From contig NZ_CP147846.1 of assembly GCF_037327425.1 (NCBI RefSeq), positions 372,001 through 436,000 on the forward strand: 64,000 nt of DNA, written 5' to 3'. The DNA is from Rhodococcus sovatensis. GTDB taxonomy: Bacteria; Actinomycetota; Actinomycetes; Mycobacteriales; Mycobacteriaceae. Positions 24,174 through 32,814 of the stretch are shown here, in pieces. The position numbers and the translations under genes were made by a program. Numbering within the stretch: the stretch's first letter is position 1; each line of letters begins with the position of its first letter. The notes under the pieces are model-generated. The model was not told the DNA's origin. It saw nothing but the letters and a program-made list of their open reading frames with translations, and did no database searches.

Positions 24174-24839
24174 ATGACTGATCGACGAGTAGTGATTGCC
24201 GGAGGGCACGGAAAAATTGCCCAGCACCTGATTCAGATACTGACTGCGCAGGGTGACCGCGCCGTTGCGTTGATTCGAAATCCGGAGCACACCAACGCCG
24301 TTACCGCCCTGGGTGCGTTGCCGGAGGTCGTGGATCTGGAGAGCGCGTCGGTGGACGACGTCGCGGCGCTTCTGCACGACGCCGATGCGGCCGTCTTCGC
24401 CGCAGGGGCAGGTCCTTCCGGCGGAATCGAACGGAAGGACACCGTCGACCGCGCAGCTTCGGTGCTGTTGGCCGACGCTGCGGAAAAGGCGGGTGTGACG
24501 AGGTTCGTTCAGATCAGCTCGTTCGGCGCCGGTGAGGCTGTCGACGACGACGCCGAGGGCACCTGGAAGGCGTACATATCGGCCAAGACTGCAGCGGAGG
24601 AGGACCTGAAGGGCCGGACCGCGCTCGAGTGGACGATTCTGCGCCCTGGTGGTCTGACCGACGACGAACCGACGGGACGGGTCACGCTGTCCGCGCCTCC
24701 CCTCGATCGGGGAACGGTGCCTCGCGCCGACGTCGCTGCAGTGATCGCTGCGTTGATCGAGACGCCCTCGGCGGTTGGGAAGACGTTGATGTTGACGTCA
24801 GGCAAGGCGAGTATCGAGGACGCTGTCGCCGGCGTCTGA
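24174..24839 (+). CDS. NAD(P)H-binding atypical SDR
   Basis: A 221-residue protein of the YwnB/NmrA-like group. The dinucleotide site is VVIAGGHGKIAQHLIQILTA, and the further features LIRNPEHTNAVTALG, AVFAAGAGPSGGIERKDTVD, VQISSFGAGEA and WTILRPGGLTDDEPTGRV are characteristic of this family. These proteins are reductases or NAD(P) redox sensors. Substrate unknown. The next gene, a GntR-like regulator, starts 12 bases after the stop, so the two may be co-transcribed. Confidence 0.85.
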   Translation: MTDRRVVIAGGHGKIAQHLIQILTAQGDRAVALIRNPEHTNAVTALGALPEVVDLESASVDDVAALLHDADAAVFAAGAGPSGGIERKDTVDRAASVLLADAAEKAGVTRFVQISSFGAGEAVDDDAEGTWKAYISAKTAAEEDLKGRTALEWTILRPGGLTDDEPTGRVTLSAPPLDRGTVPRADVAAVIAALIETPSAVGKTLMLTSGKASIEDAVAGV

Positions 24840-24851
24840 TAGACACTGCGG

Positions 24852-25208
24852 ATGCGTGTTCACATCGATGCAGCATCGAAGGTTCCTTTGTTCGAGCAGG
24901 TACGTGTTGGAATACTCGACCAGGTTCGCAGCGGCGAGTTGATCGCGGAAACGAAGATTCCGACCGTCCGAGGGCTGGCGGAGGAGCTGGGTATTGCCCC
25001 GCACACAGTGGCAAAGGCGTACAAGGAACTCGAAGCGCAGGGTGTCATCGAAGCTCGTGGACGGCTCGGCACGTTCATCGCCTCGGGCGGCGATCCCACC
25101 GAGGACAACGCCGCCCGTGCCGCGATGGCGTACGTAGCAGAGCTCCGCTCGCTCGGGCTCACGGACGACAAGGCCCGGGCCTTGCTGGAGACGGCCTTGC
25201 GCAGTTAG
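24852..25208 (+). CDS. GntR-family regulator, YtrA-type
   Basis: A 118-residue regulator made of a GntR winged helix-turn-helix (VPLFEQVRVGILDQVRSGEL, TVRGLAEELGIAPHTVAKAYKEL, and the wing GRLGTFIASGG) plus a short helical tail of about 40 residues. This short form is the YtrA subfamily, usually linked to ABC transporters; none is adjacent. It follows the NAD(P)-binding gene closely. It is probably a dimeric repressor. Confidence 0.85.
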   Translation: MRVHIDAASKVPLFEQVRVGILDQVRSGELIAETKIPTVRGLAEELGIAPHTVAKAYKELEAQGVIEARGRLGTFIASGGDPTEDNAARAAMAYVAELRSLGLTDDKARALLETALRS

Positions 25209-25274
25209 GTTGACGCTTCAACCGAACTGTGTCAGGGTTGTGCCGTCCTGTTGCCGTGCCCGAAGGATCCTTAC

Positions 25275-25706
25275 ATGAACTCGTCCATCTTCCGCGACAT
25301 CGCAACCCTTGTGGCCCGTGTCGGCCTCGGGATCGTATTCATCGCCCATGGCTGGCAGAAGCTGAACACCAACGGAATCGACGCCACCAAGGCAGGCTTC
25401 GAAGGAATGGGCGTCCCGCTTCCGGCGATATCCGCCTACTTCGCAACGTTCGTCGAACTGGTAGGCGGCGTGGCTCTCGTTCTGGGCATCTTCACCCCGA
25501 TCGTCGGCATCCTGCTGTTTCTGAACATGCTCGGCGCATTCTTGTTCGTGCACTACGACCTGGGCGTGTTCGTCTCCGAAGGCGGCTACGAACTGGTTGT
25601 CGCACTGGGCGTCGGCGCACTTCTCCTCGCCGCAACCGGCGCGGGACGATTCAGCCTCGACGGCGTGTTCGGTGGCAAGACCAGTTTTGTGAAGGCGCGC
25701 GCGTAG
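25275..25706 (+). CDS. DoxX-family membrane protein
   Basis: A 143-residue protein with four hydrophobic segments: LVARVGLGIVFIAHGWQKL, FATFVELVGGVALVLGIFT, PIVGILLFLNMLGAFLFVH and VVALGVGALLLAATGAGRF. This is the DoxX family pattern. Members take part in thiol/redox balance at the membrane in mycobacteria, but the precise reaction is unproven. ATG 25275 is preferred because GAAGGA lies upstream; an in-frame ATG 24 bases earlier is less likely. It converges on pmt with four bases between the stops. Confidence 0.87.
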   Translation: MNSSIFRDIATLVARVGLGIVFIAHGWQKLNTNGIDATKAGFEGMGVPLPAISAYFATFVELVGGVALVLGIFTPIVGILLFLNMLGAFLFVHYDLGVFVSEGGYELVVALGVGALLLAATGAGRFSLDGVFGGKTSFVKARA

Positions 25707-25710
25707 CACG

Positions 25711-27246
25711 CTAGCGCCAGCTGGGTAGCCACAGCTGCCGCTGCCACATCTCAGGCGTGATCGGCATGCCCGTCAGAATCGGCCACAGCCAGATGAAGTT
25801 CGCGATCACGAGGCCGAGGTAGAGGCATACGAGCATCAAGCCGGTGCCTCTACGTTCGGCCGACGCTCGGGCTCGGCCGATGATCTGGCCGAGAACGAGC
25901 GCGAATCCCATGACCATGAACGGCGCTAGCGCGACGGCGTAGAAGTAGTACATCTGCCGGTCGAGCGTCGCGAACCAGGGGAGGTAGGCCGCGCCGTAGC
26001 CGGTCAGAACCACCGCGAATCGCCAGTCTCTACGCACGAGCATCATCCACAGCGACCACAGCAGCATGGGGACTGCGAGCCACCACATCGCCGGTGTTCC
26101 GATGAGCATGATCGCCTTGACACACGAGGTCGTCGAGCAGCCCTGAACGGTGTCACCCTCGGCGAAGTAGTAGAGCATCGGCCGCAGGCCCATCGGCCAA
26201 CTCCACGGCTTCGACTCCCATGGGTGAATGTTGCCTGCCGAGTTGGTGAGACCCTCGTGGAAGGTGAGAACGTTGCCGCTGTAGTACCAGAGCGATCGCA
26301 ACGCCCCCGGCACGAACGAGAACGGTCCGTCGGTGCCGATCTGATTGCCGACGGCGTGGCGGTCGACGCTGGTCTCGCTTGCGAACCACCCTGCGTACGT
26401 GCACAGGTAGACGATGACGGGGATGACGACGAGCGCGTAGAGCGCGGGGCCGATGTCCCGGACGGCTGTGCCGATCCAGGGACGCTGGACGCCGTTCGCG
26501 CGACGGGCCGCGACGTCGAAGGCGACGGAGAGCAGTCCGAAGAACGCGATGAAGTAGAGGCCGGACCACTTGGTTCCGCAGGCGAGGCCGAGCAGTATTC
26601 CGGCACCGAACCGCCACCAGCGCACGCCCATTCGAGGTCCGAATCGACTTGCGTGCATTCGGCCTTCGCTGCGGACCGTTGCCATGCGTCGTCGGACGTC
26701 GTCGCGGTCGACCACGAGGCAACCGAGTGCGGCGGTGACGAAGAACGCGAGGAAGATGTCGAGCATCCCGATCCGCGAGGAGACGAACGTGACTCCGTCG
26801 GCGATCAACAGGATTCCCGCGATGGCCCCGACGAGCGTCGATCTGGCCAAGCGCCTGACGATGCGAATCACGATCAGCACCAGCATGGTTCCGGCAAGCG
26901 CAGCGGAAAAACGCCAGCCCCACCCGTTGTAGCCGAAGATTGCTTCGCCGACCGCGATGAGCTGCTTGCCGACCGGTGGATGGACGACCAGACCGTAGCC
27001 GGGGTTGTCCTCGATCCCGCTTCCGGTCCATACCTGCCAAGCCTGCGGGGCGTAGTGCTTCTCGTCGAACACCGGAGTGCCCGCATCGGTCGGGTAGCGC
27101 AGCATCGAGAACCGGGTGATCGCCGCGATCGCCGTGATGACGAGCGTCACGATCCAACCCCGTCGACGGTCGGTGTCGCGATAGAAGTCGGCCGCGGGTG
27201 CGCTCGGGCCGGGACTGACGACGAACCGCTCGGTCAACAAGGCCAC
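25711..27246 (-). CDS. pmt: Dolichyl/polyprenyl-phosphate-mannose--protein mannosyltransferase Pmt
   Basis: A 511-residue GT39 membrane enzyme transferring mannose from polyprenyl-phosphate-mannose to Ser/Thr of secreted proteins. The first extracytoplasmic loop has VFDEKHYAPQAW with the catalytic acidic pair, followed by VHPPVGKQLIAVGEAIFGYN. About ten further hydrophobic segments follow. The loop after the fifth helix contains SETSVDRHAVGNQI and LTNSAGNIHPWESKPWSWP. The product acts on the outer membrane face, and secreted partners such as RpfB or PepD are possible substrates (inference). It is divergent from rsmI, as in M. tuberculosis (Rv1002c/Rv1003). Confidence 0.93.
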   Translation of the reverse strand: MALLTERFVVSPGPSAPAADFYRDTDRRRGWIVTLVITAIAAITRFSMLRYPTDAGTPVFDEKHYAPQAWQVWTGSGIEDNPGYGLVVHPPVGKQLIAVGEAIFGYNGWGWRFSAALAGTMLVLIVIRIVRRLARSTLVGAIAGILLIADGVTFVSSRIGMLDIFLAFFVTAALGCLVVDRDDVRRRMATVRSEGRMHASRFGPRMGVRWWRFGAGILLGLACGTKWSGLYFIAFFGLLSVAFDVAARRANGVQRPWIGTAVRDIGPALYALVVIPVIVYLCTYAGWFASETSVDRHAVGNQIGTDGPFSFVPGALRSLWYYSGNVLTFHEGLTNSAGNIHPWESKPWSWPMGLRPMLYYFAEGDTVQGCSTTSCVKAIMLIGTPAMWWLAVPMLLWSLWMMLVRRDWRFAVVLTGYGAAYLPWFATLDRQMYYFYAVALAPFMVMGFALVLGQIIGRARASAERRGTGLMLVCLYLGLVIANFIWLWPILTGMPITPEMWQRQLWLPSWR

Positions 27247-27272
27247 GTACCGATCGTAGGGGGCGGTGGGAA

Positions 27273-28118
27273 GTGCGAGAGACTGGGAGGATGCTGATCC
27301 TTGCCGCTACCCCGATGGGCGACGTGGGTGACGCGTCCCAGCGACTACGCGACGCGCTGGCCACAGCTGATGTCGTCGCAGCTGAAGACACCCGCCGGAC
27401 CAAACACCTGGCGTCGGGACTCGGGGTGACGATCACCGGAAAGGTGGTCAGCTTCTACGACCAGGTCGAGACGGCGCGCCTTCCAGGTCTGGTCGACGCC
27501 GTCCGAGACGGCAAGTCGGTCCTACTGGTCACGGATGCGGGCATGCCGTCGGTCAGTGATCCTGGATACCGTCTTGTCGCTGCATGCGTCGACGCCGACC
27601 TCCCGGTGACGTGTCTGCCCGGCCCGTCGGCGGTGACGACGGCGCTGGCGTTGTCCGGCCTGCCCGTCGAGCGTTTCTGCTTCGACGGGTTCCCGCCGCG
27701 CAAACAGGGCCAGCGAAGCAAGTTCTTCGAGTCGCTGAAGTCCGAGTCGCGCGCATGCGTCTTCTTCGAAGCCCCCCACCGCCTCGCTGCGTGCCTCGCC
27801 GACGCCGTCGCAGTTCTCGGTCCCGATCGGCGGGCCGCGGTCTGCAGGGAGCTCACCAAGACATACGAAGAGGTGAAGCGTGGAACCCTCGGGGAACTCG
27901 CCGCGTGGGCCGAAGACGGCGTGCGCGGCGAGATCACCGTCGTTCTTGCCGGTGCCGTAGCGGTGGCATCGGAACCGGAAGATCTCATCGACGACGTCGA
28001 ACAGCTCGTGGCGTCGGGCATGCGGTTGAAGGATGCATGCGCGCAGCTGGCTGTCGGCGGCGTCAGTAAGAGGGAGCTCTACGAGGCTGTTCTCGCATCC
28101 AGGTCGGCAGGAGTGTAG
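27273..28118 (+). CDS. rsmI: 16S rRNA (cytidine-1402-2'-O)-methyltransferase RsmI
   Basis: A 281-residue tetrapyrrole-methylase-fold enzyme that methylates C1402 in the ribosomal decoding centre. It has LILAATPMGDVGDASQRLRD, VVAAEDTRRTKHLASGLG, LLVTDAGMPSVSDPGYRLV and then CLPGPSAVTTALALSGLPVE, FCFDGFPPRKQGQRSK and VFFEAPHRL. The GTG at 27273 gives the usual six-residue lead; ATG 27291 is an alternative but has GGGAGG directly against it, too close to work well. It is divergent from pmt. Confidence 0.93.
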   Translation: MRETGRMLILAATPMGDVGDASQRLRDALATADVVAAEDTRRTKHLASGLGVTITGKVVSFYDQVETARLPGLVDAVRDGKSVLLVTDAGMPSVSDPGYRLVAACVDADLPVTCLPGPSAVTTALALSGLPVERFCFDGFPPRKQGQRSKFFESLKSESRACVFFEAPHRLAACLADAVAVLGPDRRAAVCRELTKTYEEVKRGTLGELAAWAEDGVRGEITVVLAGAVAVASEPEDLIDDVEQLVASGMRLKDACAQLAVGGVSKRELYEAVLASRSAGV

Positions 28119-28152
28119 CGAAGCGGAATGACACGGATGGTGAGTGGAGTGA

Positions 28153-28581
28153 CTAGCCGAGGACCTGCTGTCGTAGTCCTTCGGTTGCGGCCTCGAGAAT
28201 TGTCTTGGTGCCCTTCTTCACGAGGAACCCCGGGATCGGGATCTTCGGGTCGACGGTCAGCGAGAATTTCACGTGCGTGCCTTTGGCCGTCGGGGTGAGT
28301 GTGTACTCACCGTGCTGAGCCTTCTGCTGGGTGCTCTCGACGAGAGCCCAGATCACCTTGTTGTCCGACCATGTGTACTCGACGGTCTGCTCGTCGTTGA
28401 TTCCGAGGATCGAGACCTCCATCTTCACGTGATGGGGCTTTCCGTCGTCGAATCGGTCGACGACCTCCACCTTTTTGTGGACGGGTGACCACGACGGTAT
28501 TCCTTCGACATCTGCGAGCACTTCGAGTACTGCTGCCGCATCGGCCTCGATGTCGACCTGTTTGTCTGCTGTGACTGCCAT
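28153..28581 (-). CDS. SRPBCC (START-like) lipid-binding family protein
   Basis: A 142-residue helix-grip protein. The opening TADKQVDIEADAAAVLEVLADVEGIPSWSP is the standard first strand-helix unit (tail VLADVEGIPSWSP), the middle has VKMEVSILGINDEQTVEYTW, and the long C-terminal helix starts GTKTILEAATEGLR. Such proteins hold hydrophobic ligands or act as cyclases. It is 14 bases from the end of the alpha/beta hydrolase gene on the same strand, so the two are likely one operon. Confidence 0.85.
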   Translation of the reverse strand: MAVTADKQVDIEADAAAVLEVLADVEGIPSWSPVHKKVEVVDRFDDGKPHHVKMEVSILGINDEQTVEYTWSDNKVIWALVESTQQKAQHGEYTLTPTAKGTHVKFSLTVDPKIPIPGFLVKKGTKTILEAATEGLRQQVLG

Positions 28582-28595
28582 GGGGACAACGTAAC

Positions 28596-29618
28596 TCAGG
28601 CGGAGTCCTGCGCAACCCGAATCGCGCTACGCGACCGAACGAACTGGCCGATGGTGTGTAAAGCGCGCTGCGCTTCGGGGAGAAAGTCGGCGGCCTGGAA
28701 CACGTGGACCTGGTCTTGCCAGACTTGTAGTTCGCAATCGACGCCTGCGGCCACCAGTCGGTCGGCCATGAGTTCTGCGTCGGCGAGCACGATTTCGGTC
28801 GAGCCTGCCTGAATGAGAACTGGCGGAAGGCCCGTCAGATCGGCGTCGACCGGCGACACCCGTGGGCCGCGGGTGCCCTCGACGACGATTCGGGCTTCGA
28901 CGCGGTCGGCCAACACCGTGAGCGCGGGGACTGCACCTGCGGGGAACACGGCGCATCGGGAGGCGTTGTCGTGCTCCAGCTTGCCCGTCGGATCCATGTT
29001 GGTCAGTGGGGACATCGTGAAGATGCCCGCCGGCGTCGGAAAGCCGAGATCGCGCAGCATCAGAGCGACCATGAAGGCCAGGTAGCCTCCTGCTGAATCG
29101 CCTGCGATGAAGATCTGGTCCGACCGATACCCGGAATCGAGGAGGTACCGGTAGCCCTCGACTCCGTCTTCCACTGCGTGCGAGATCGGGTTGCGCGGCA
29201 TCATGCGGTAGTCCACGGACAACACGGGCGCATCGACGCTCTGGGAGACGCGAGAGGTGAGCCGTCGGTGCGTGTTCAGGCCGCAGCAGACGAACGCGCC
29301 GCCGTGCAGGTACAACACGACTCGGTCGTTCCCGACGCCCTCGGCGCGGATCCATTCCGCCTCGCACTCGGCCAACATCACGGACCGATATTCGGTGCCC
29401 TTCAACGGCGGGACCAGCATTCCCGCGTAGTCGACGAGTCCCATGGGCCAGGGGAGTCCAGGCGCCTTCGACCACACGGTCAGGAAGGGCCGGACCGTGA
29501 GCTGCAGGTAGATCGCGAGAGCGCGTGAGCTCACGCTGCGGCCGCGGACATCGACCCTGGTGGAGGCACCGATCGGCGACGAATTAGGCTGTTTCAGTGC
29601 GGAGAGCACGGTGTTCAT
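28596..29618 (-). CDS. HSL-type alpha/beta hydrolase (esterase/lipase)
   Basis: A 340-residue carboxylesterase of the hormone-sensitive-lipase group. The oxyanion motif HGGAF stands in VVLYLHGGAFVCCG, the nucleophile Ser in IFIAGDSAGGYLAFMV, the acid Asp in the TEIVLADAELMADRL region and the His near QDQVHVFQ. The N-terminal 90 residues form the cap. It is predicted to be soluble. It is divergent from a WS/DGAT gene and shares a promoter region holding an inverted repeat, suggesting joint control of acyl-ester storage and breakdown (inference). Confidence 0.88.
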   Translation of the reverse strand: MNTVLSALKQPNSSPIGASTRVDVRGRSVSSRALAIYLQLTVRPFLTVWSKAPGLPWPMGLVDYAGMLVPPLKGTEYRSVMLAECEAEWIRAEGVGNDRVVLYLHGGAFVCCGLNTHRRLTSRVSQSVDAPVLSVDYRMMPRNPISHAVEDGVEGYRYLLDSGYRSDQIFIAGDSAGGYLAFMVALMLRDLGFPTPAGIFTMSPLTNMDPTGKLEHDNASRCAVFPAGAVPALTVLADRVEARIVVEGTRGPRVSPVDADLTGLPPVLIQAGSTEIVLADAELMADRLVAAGVDCELQVWQDQVHVFQAADFLPEAQRALHTIGQFVRSRSAIRVAQDSA

Positions 29619-29662
29619 CGTCCTCGCCTCCTCTCGTCAACTTTCTTGGGACCCTCTGTAAC

Positions 29663-29690
29663 AGACAATATCCTGTGACCTAGGTTGTCT
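29663..29690. promoter_or_regulatory. Inverted repeat in the hydrolase/WS-DGAT divergent promoter
   Basis: AGACAA (29663-29668) and TTGTCT (29685-29690) face each other across 16 bases. A second imperfect palindrome, TTCGATGTCAC with GTGATCGAA, lies at about 29706-29729. Both are between divergent lipid genes, so they are candidate operators. The regulator is unknown. Confidence 0.4.
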
Positions 29691-29751
29691 AAACGTGAGA
29701 TCGTGTTCGATGTCACACCGTGATCGAAACTAGGCGCAAAGGTGATCGCAC

Positions 29752-31134
29752 ATGGCGCTCATGCCCGTTACTGAATCCGTGTTTCTGATCGCTGAGTCCA
29801 GAGAACACCCGATGCACGTCGGCGGACTGCAGTTATTCGTACCTGCTGGGGAACCTCACGACCTTGCCGAGCTGATCCACACACAGTTCACAACGGGCGA
29901 GGTGCACGAGCTGTTTCGCAAGCGTCCTGGGCGGCCCGTCAACGTCATGGGCTCGCTCGCCTGGTCACGCGAGGACGATATCGACTTCGAATATCATGTT
30001 CGACGCGTGGTCCTGCCTGCGCCCGGACGTATCCGCGAGCTATTTCAGTTCATCTCCCTCAATCACAGCACCCCGCTGGACCGCTACCGGCCGATGTGGG
30101 AACTGCACATCATCGAGGGGCTCGCGGACGGGCGAATCGCGCTGTACACCAAAGTGCACCACTCGCTCGTCGACGGTGTTTCGGCGTTGAAACTCATGAT
30201 GAACACTCTGACGACCGATCCCGACGATCGGGGCGGCGTCGCAACGTGGGATCCGTCATTGTTCCGTGCGAAACCGGCCCCCAAGCCCTCGACCGCCCTC
30301 GAGACGGTGGCGGGCAGCCTGTCGTTGGGGCGCAAGCTTGTCGGCGACTTGGCGGACTTCGTACCGGCCGCTGCGCGCCTGGGTGTGCGCGCGTTGAAGA
30401 ACGAGGGCGCCCAGCTGCCGCTGCGCGCACCTCGAACGATGTTCAATGTGCCGATCGGCGGCGCTCGACGGTTCGCCGCCGAGAGTTGGTCGATCACGCG
30501 AATGACCAAGGTGGCCAAGGCATTGGATGTGACCCTGAACGACGTCGTCCTCGCCATGTGTGCCGGTGCCTTGCGCGGATACCTCATCGATCAGGATGAG
30601 CTCCCCGAATCACCTTTGATCGCAATGGTTCCCGTGTCTCTTCGCAAGCCTGGGGAAGACAGAGGCGCGGGTAACTCGGTGTCGACCATCCTGTGCAATC
30701 TCGGTACGCACGAATCGGATCCGCTCGATCGGCTGGCGTGTATCACCGACTCCACCGTCAAAGGCAAGGACATGATGCGGGAGTTCAACACTCTCGAGTC
30801 CTTGGTGTTCGGGGCCGCGACGATGTTGCCCCTGCTGTTCGGGCCGGTCCCAGGATTCGTCAACAACACGCCGCCGCCGTTCAACGTGATCATCTCCAAC
30901 GTGCCCGGCGCGAAGGATGAATTGTATTGGAACGGAGCGCGTCTCGACGGCGTCTACCCGGCCTCCATCGTGGCCGACGGTATGGCGCTCAACATCACCG
31001 TCGCCAGCAACGGAGACTCGATGAATTTCGGGCTCATCGGGTGTCGACGAAGCGTTCCGCACCTGCAGCGGATCCTGACGCACCTCGAGAATTCGCTCGG
31101 TGAGTTGGAGAAGGCGGTTGCTGCTTCCGCTTGA
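29752..31134 (+). CDS. Wax ester synthase/diacylglycerol acyltransferase (WS/DGAT)
   Basis: A 460-residue acyltransferase that makes wax esters or triacylglycerol from acyl-CoA. It starts LMPVTESVFLIAESREHPMH followed by VGGLQLF, and has the catalytic HHSLVDG in TKVHHSLVDGVSALKLM, NDVVLAMCAGALRGYL (the ND motif), PLIAMVPVSLR and FNVIISNVPG near the end. The length is normal. Storage lipid synthesis is typical of Rhodococcus and mycobacteria. The TGA stop lies inside the first family A palindrome (31128-31180), which begins four bases upstream of it. Confidence 0.93.
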   Translation: MALMPVTESVFLIAESREHPMHVGGLQLFVPAGEPHDLAELIHTQFTTGEVHELFRKRPGRPVNVMGSLAWSREDDIDFEYHVRRVVLPAPGRIRELFQFISLNHSTPLDRYRPMWELHIIEGLADGRIALYTKVHHSLVDGVSALKLMMNTLTTDPDDRGGVATWDPSLFRAKPAPKPSTALETVAGSLSLGRKLVGDLADFVPAAARLGVRALKNEGAQLPLRAPRTMFNVPIGGARRFAAESWSITRMTKVAKALDVTLNDVVLAMCAGALRGYLIDQDELPESPLIAMVPVSLRKPGEDRGAGNSVSTILCNLGTHESDPLDRLACITDSTVKGKDMMREFNTLESLVFGAATMLPLLFGPVPGFVNNTPPPFNVIISNVPGAKDELYWNGARLDGVYPASIVADGMALNITVASNGDSMNFGLIGCRRSVPHLQRILTHLENSLGELEKAVAASA

Positions 31135-31180
31135 ATGGACCCAGCTAGCTATCTGATCGTATGGATGGCGCATTCAAGCG
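31128..31180. repeat. Family A palindromic element, copy A1
   Basis: Exactly 53 bases with perfect 10-base inverted ends CGCTTGAATG/CATTCAAGCG and the inner core AGCTAGCTATCTGATCGTAT. The left end contains the TGA stop of the WS/DGAT gene (31132-31134). It is in direct orientation with copy A2, 11 bases downstream. Confidence 0.9.
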
Positions 31181-31191
31181 ATGGTTCTGTT

Positions 31192-31244
31192 CGCTTGAAT
31201 GCGCCTCGCTAGCTATCTGACCGTATGGATGGACCATTCAAGCG
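31192..31244. repeat. Family A palindromic element, copy A2
   Basis: Exactly 53 bases with the same 10-base ends and the core GCTAGCTATCTGACCGTAT. The right end contains the metG stop on the minus strand (TCA at 31238-31240). Copies A1 and A2 together fill the whole gap between the convergent WS/DGAT and metG genes. Confidence 0.9.
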
Positions 31245-32794
31245 GTCTTGACCTCGTACTTCGGAAACACCGGAGACGGCGCGGGCAGCGCCTCGCCCGG
31301 CACCATGCGTGTGGCGATGTCGACGAACTCGTGGGCTGGATCGCCGAGCAGTTCGAGGATCCGGGCTGCTGAACCGGGCATGACGGGCTGCACCAGGATG
31401 CCGACGATGCGCAGGACCTCGAGCGTCACGTACAGCACTGTCGCCATCCGATCCGGATCGGTCTTGCGCAGCACCCATGGCTCCTGCTGCGAGAAGTAGC
31501 GGTTCGTTTCGCCGAGCACCGACCAGATCGCTTCGAGCGCAGTATGCAGTGCCTGCACGTCGAATTCCTTGCGGCAGATGTCGAGCAGAGCGTCGGCGCG
31601 CGCGAGCAGAGCCTCGTCGTCGGGTGTGAACGGGCCTGGCGTCGGGACCTTTCCGTCGAGGTTCTTGGCGACCATCGTCAGTGAGCGCTGCGCGAGGTTG
31701 CCGAGCTCGTTGGACAGGTCGGCGTTCATGCGCGTCACGATTGCTTCGGCGCTGTAGCTGCCGTCCTGGCCGTAGGAGACCTCGCGCAGCAGGAAGAAGC
31801 GCAGCGGATCGAGACCGAACTCGTCGACGAGTGCGAAGGGGTCGACGACGTTGCCGAGCGACTTGGACATCTTCTCGCCCTTGTTGTTCAGGAATCCGTG
31901 CACGAACACGCGCTGGGGCAGTTCGATTCCGGCGGACATCAGGAATGCGGGCCAGAAGACCGTGTGGAAGCGGGTGATGTCCTTGCCGATGATGTGCAGG
32001 CTTGCGGGCCAATACTTCTGGAACTTCTCCGAATCGGTGTCGGGGTAGCCGACGCCGGTGAGGTAGTTGGTCAGCGCATCGACCCAGACGTACATGACGT
32101 GGTCGGCATCGTTCGGGACCTGGACACCCCAGTCGAATGTCGTTCGCGAGATCGACAGGTCCCGCAGACCGCTCTTGACGAAGTTGACGATCTCGTTGCG
32201 ACGGGTATTCGGTGCGATGAAGCCTGGGTTGCTGTCGTACAGCTCCAGCAGCTTGTCCTGATAGGCGGACAACCTGAAGAAATACGACGCCTCCTCGGTC
32301 CACTCGACGGGCGTGCTGGTTTCGGTCGCGATTCGGGTGCCGTCCTCGGCCAGGGTCGTCTCACCCTCGGTGTAGAACGCCTCGTCGCGAACCGAGTACC
32401 AACCCGCGAACGCGTCGAGGTAGATGTCGCCGCGCTCGACCATCTTGGCCCAGATGGCCTTGCTGGCCTCGTGGTGATCGGCGTCGGTGGTGCGAATGAA
32501 CCGGTCGTAGGAAATCCCGAGAGTCTCGTCGAGCTTCTTGAACACGTCCGAGTTGCGGGCAGCGAGGTCTCGGACGTCGATGTCTTCCTTGACGGCCGTC
32601 TGCTGCATCTTCAGCCCATGCTCGTCGGTTCCCGTCAGGAACATGACGTCGTAGCCGTCGAGTCGTTTGAATCGGGCGATCACATCCGTCGAGATGTACT
32701 CGTAGGCGTGTCCGATGTGCGGCACGCCGTTCGGGTACGCGATCGCGGTCGTGACATAGAAGGGGGGCCGTGAGGCATCAGCTGGCGCAGTCAT
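31238..32794 (-). CDS. metG: Methionyl-tRNA synthetase MetG
   Basis: A 518-residue class I synthetase that charges tRNA-Met. The HIGH motif is in YPNGVPHIGHAYEYISTDV and KMSKS in NKGEKMSKSLGNVVDPF. The anticodon-binding helical domain follows, with no C-terminal dimerisation domain, as in other actinobacterial enzymes of this length. The region lacks the four-cysteine zinc knuckle of the E. coli type. The stop lies within family A repeat A2. The gene is divergent from tatD, with 20 bases between the starts. Confidence 0.95.
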   Translation of the reverse strand: MTAPADASRPPFYVTTAIAYPNGVPHIGHAYEYISTDVIARFKRLDGYDVMFLTGTDEHGLKMQQTAVKEDIDVRDLAARNSDVFKKLDETLGISYDRFIRTTDADHHEASKAIWAKMVERGDIYLDAFAGWYSVRDEAFYTEGETTLAEDGTRIATETSTPVEWTEEASYFFRLSAYQDKLLELYDSNPGFIAPNTRRNEIVNFVKSGLRDLSISRTTFDWGVQVPNDADHVMYVWVDALTNYLTGVGYPDTDSEKFQKYWPASLHIIGKDITRFHTVFWPAFLMSAGIELPQRVFVHGFLNNKGEKMSKSLGNVVDPFALVDEFGLDPLRFFLLREVSYGQDGSYSAEAIVTRMNADLSNELGNLAQRSLTMVAKNLDGKVPTPGPFTPDDEALLARADALLDICRKEFDVQALHTALEAIWSVLGETNRYFSQQEPWVLRKTDPDRMATVLYVTLEVLRIVGILVQPVMPGSAARILELLGDPAHEFVDIATRMVPGEALPAPSPVFPKYEVKTA

Positions 32795-32814
32795 GGTGCG
32801 CCTACTCTAACGAC

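Noticed and set aside
22258..24174. 638-residue minus-strand frame
   Set aside because: It is a shadow of arcA on the opposite strand; arcA has complete catalytic motifs.
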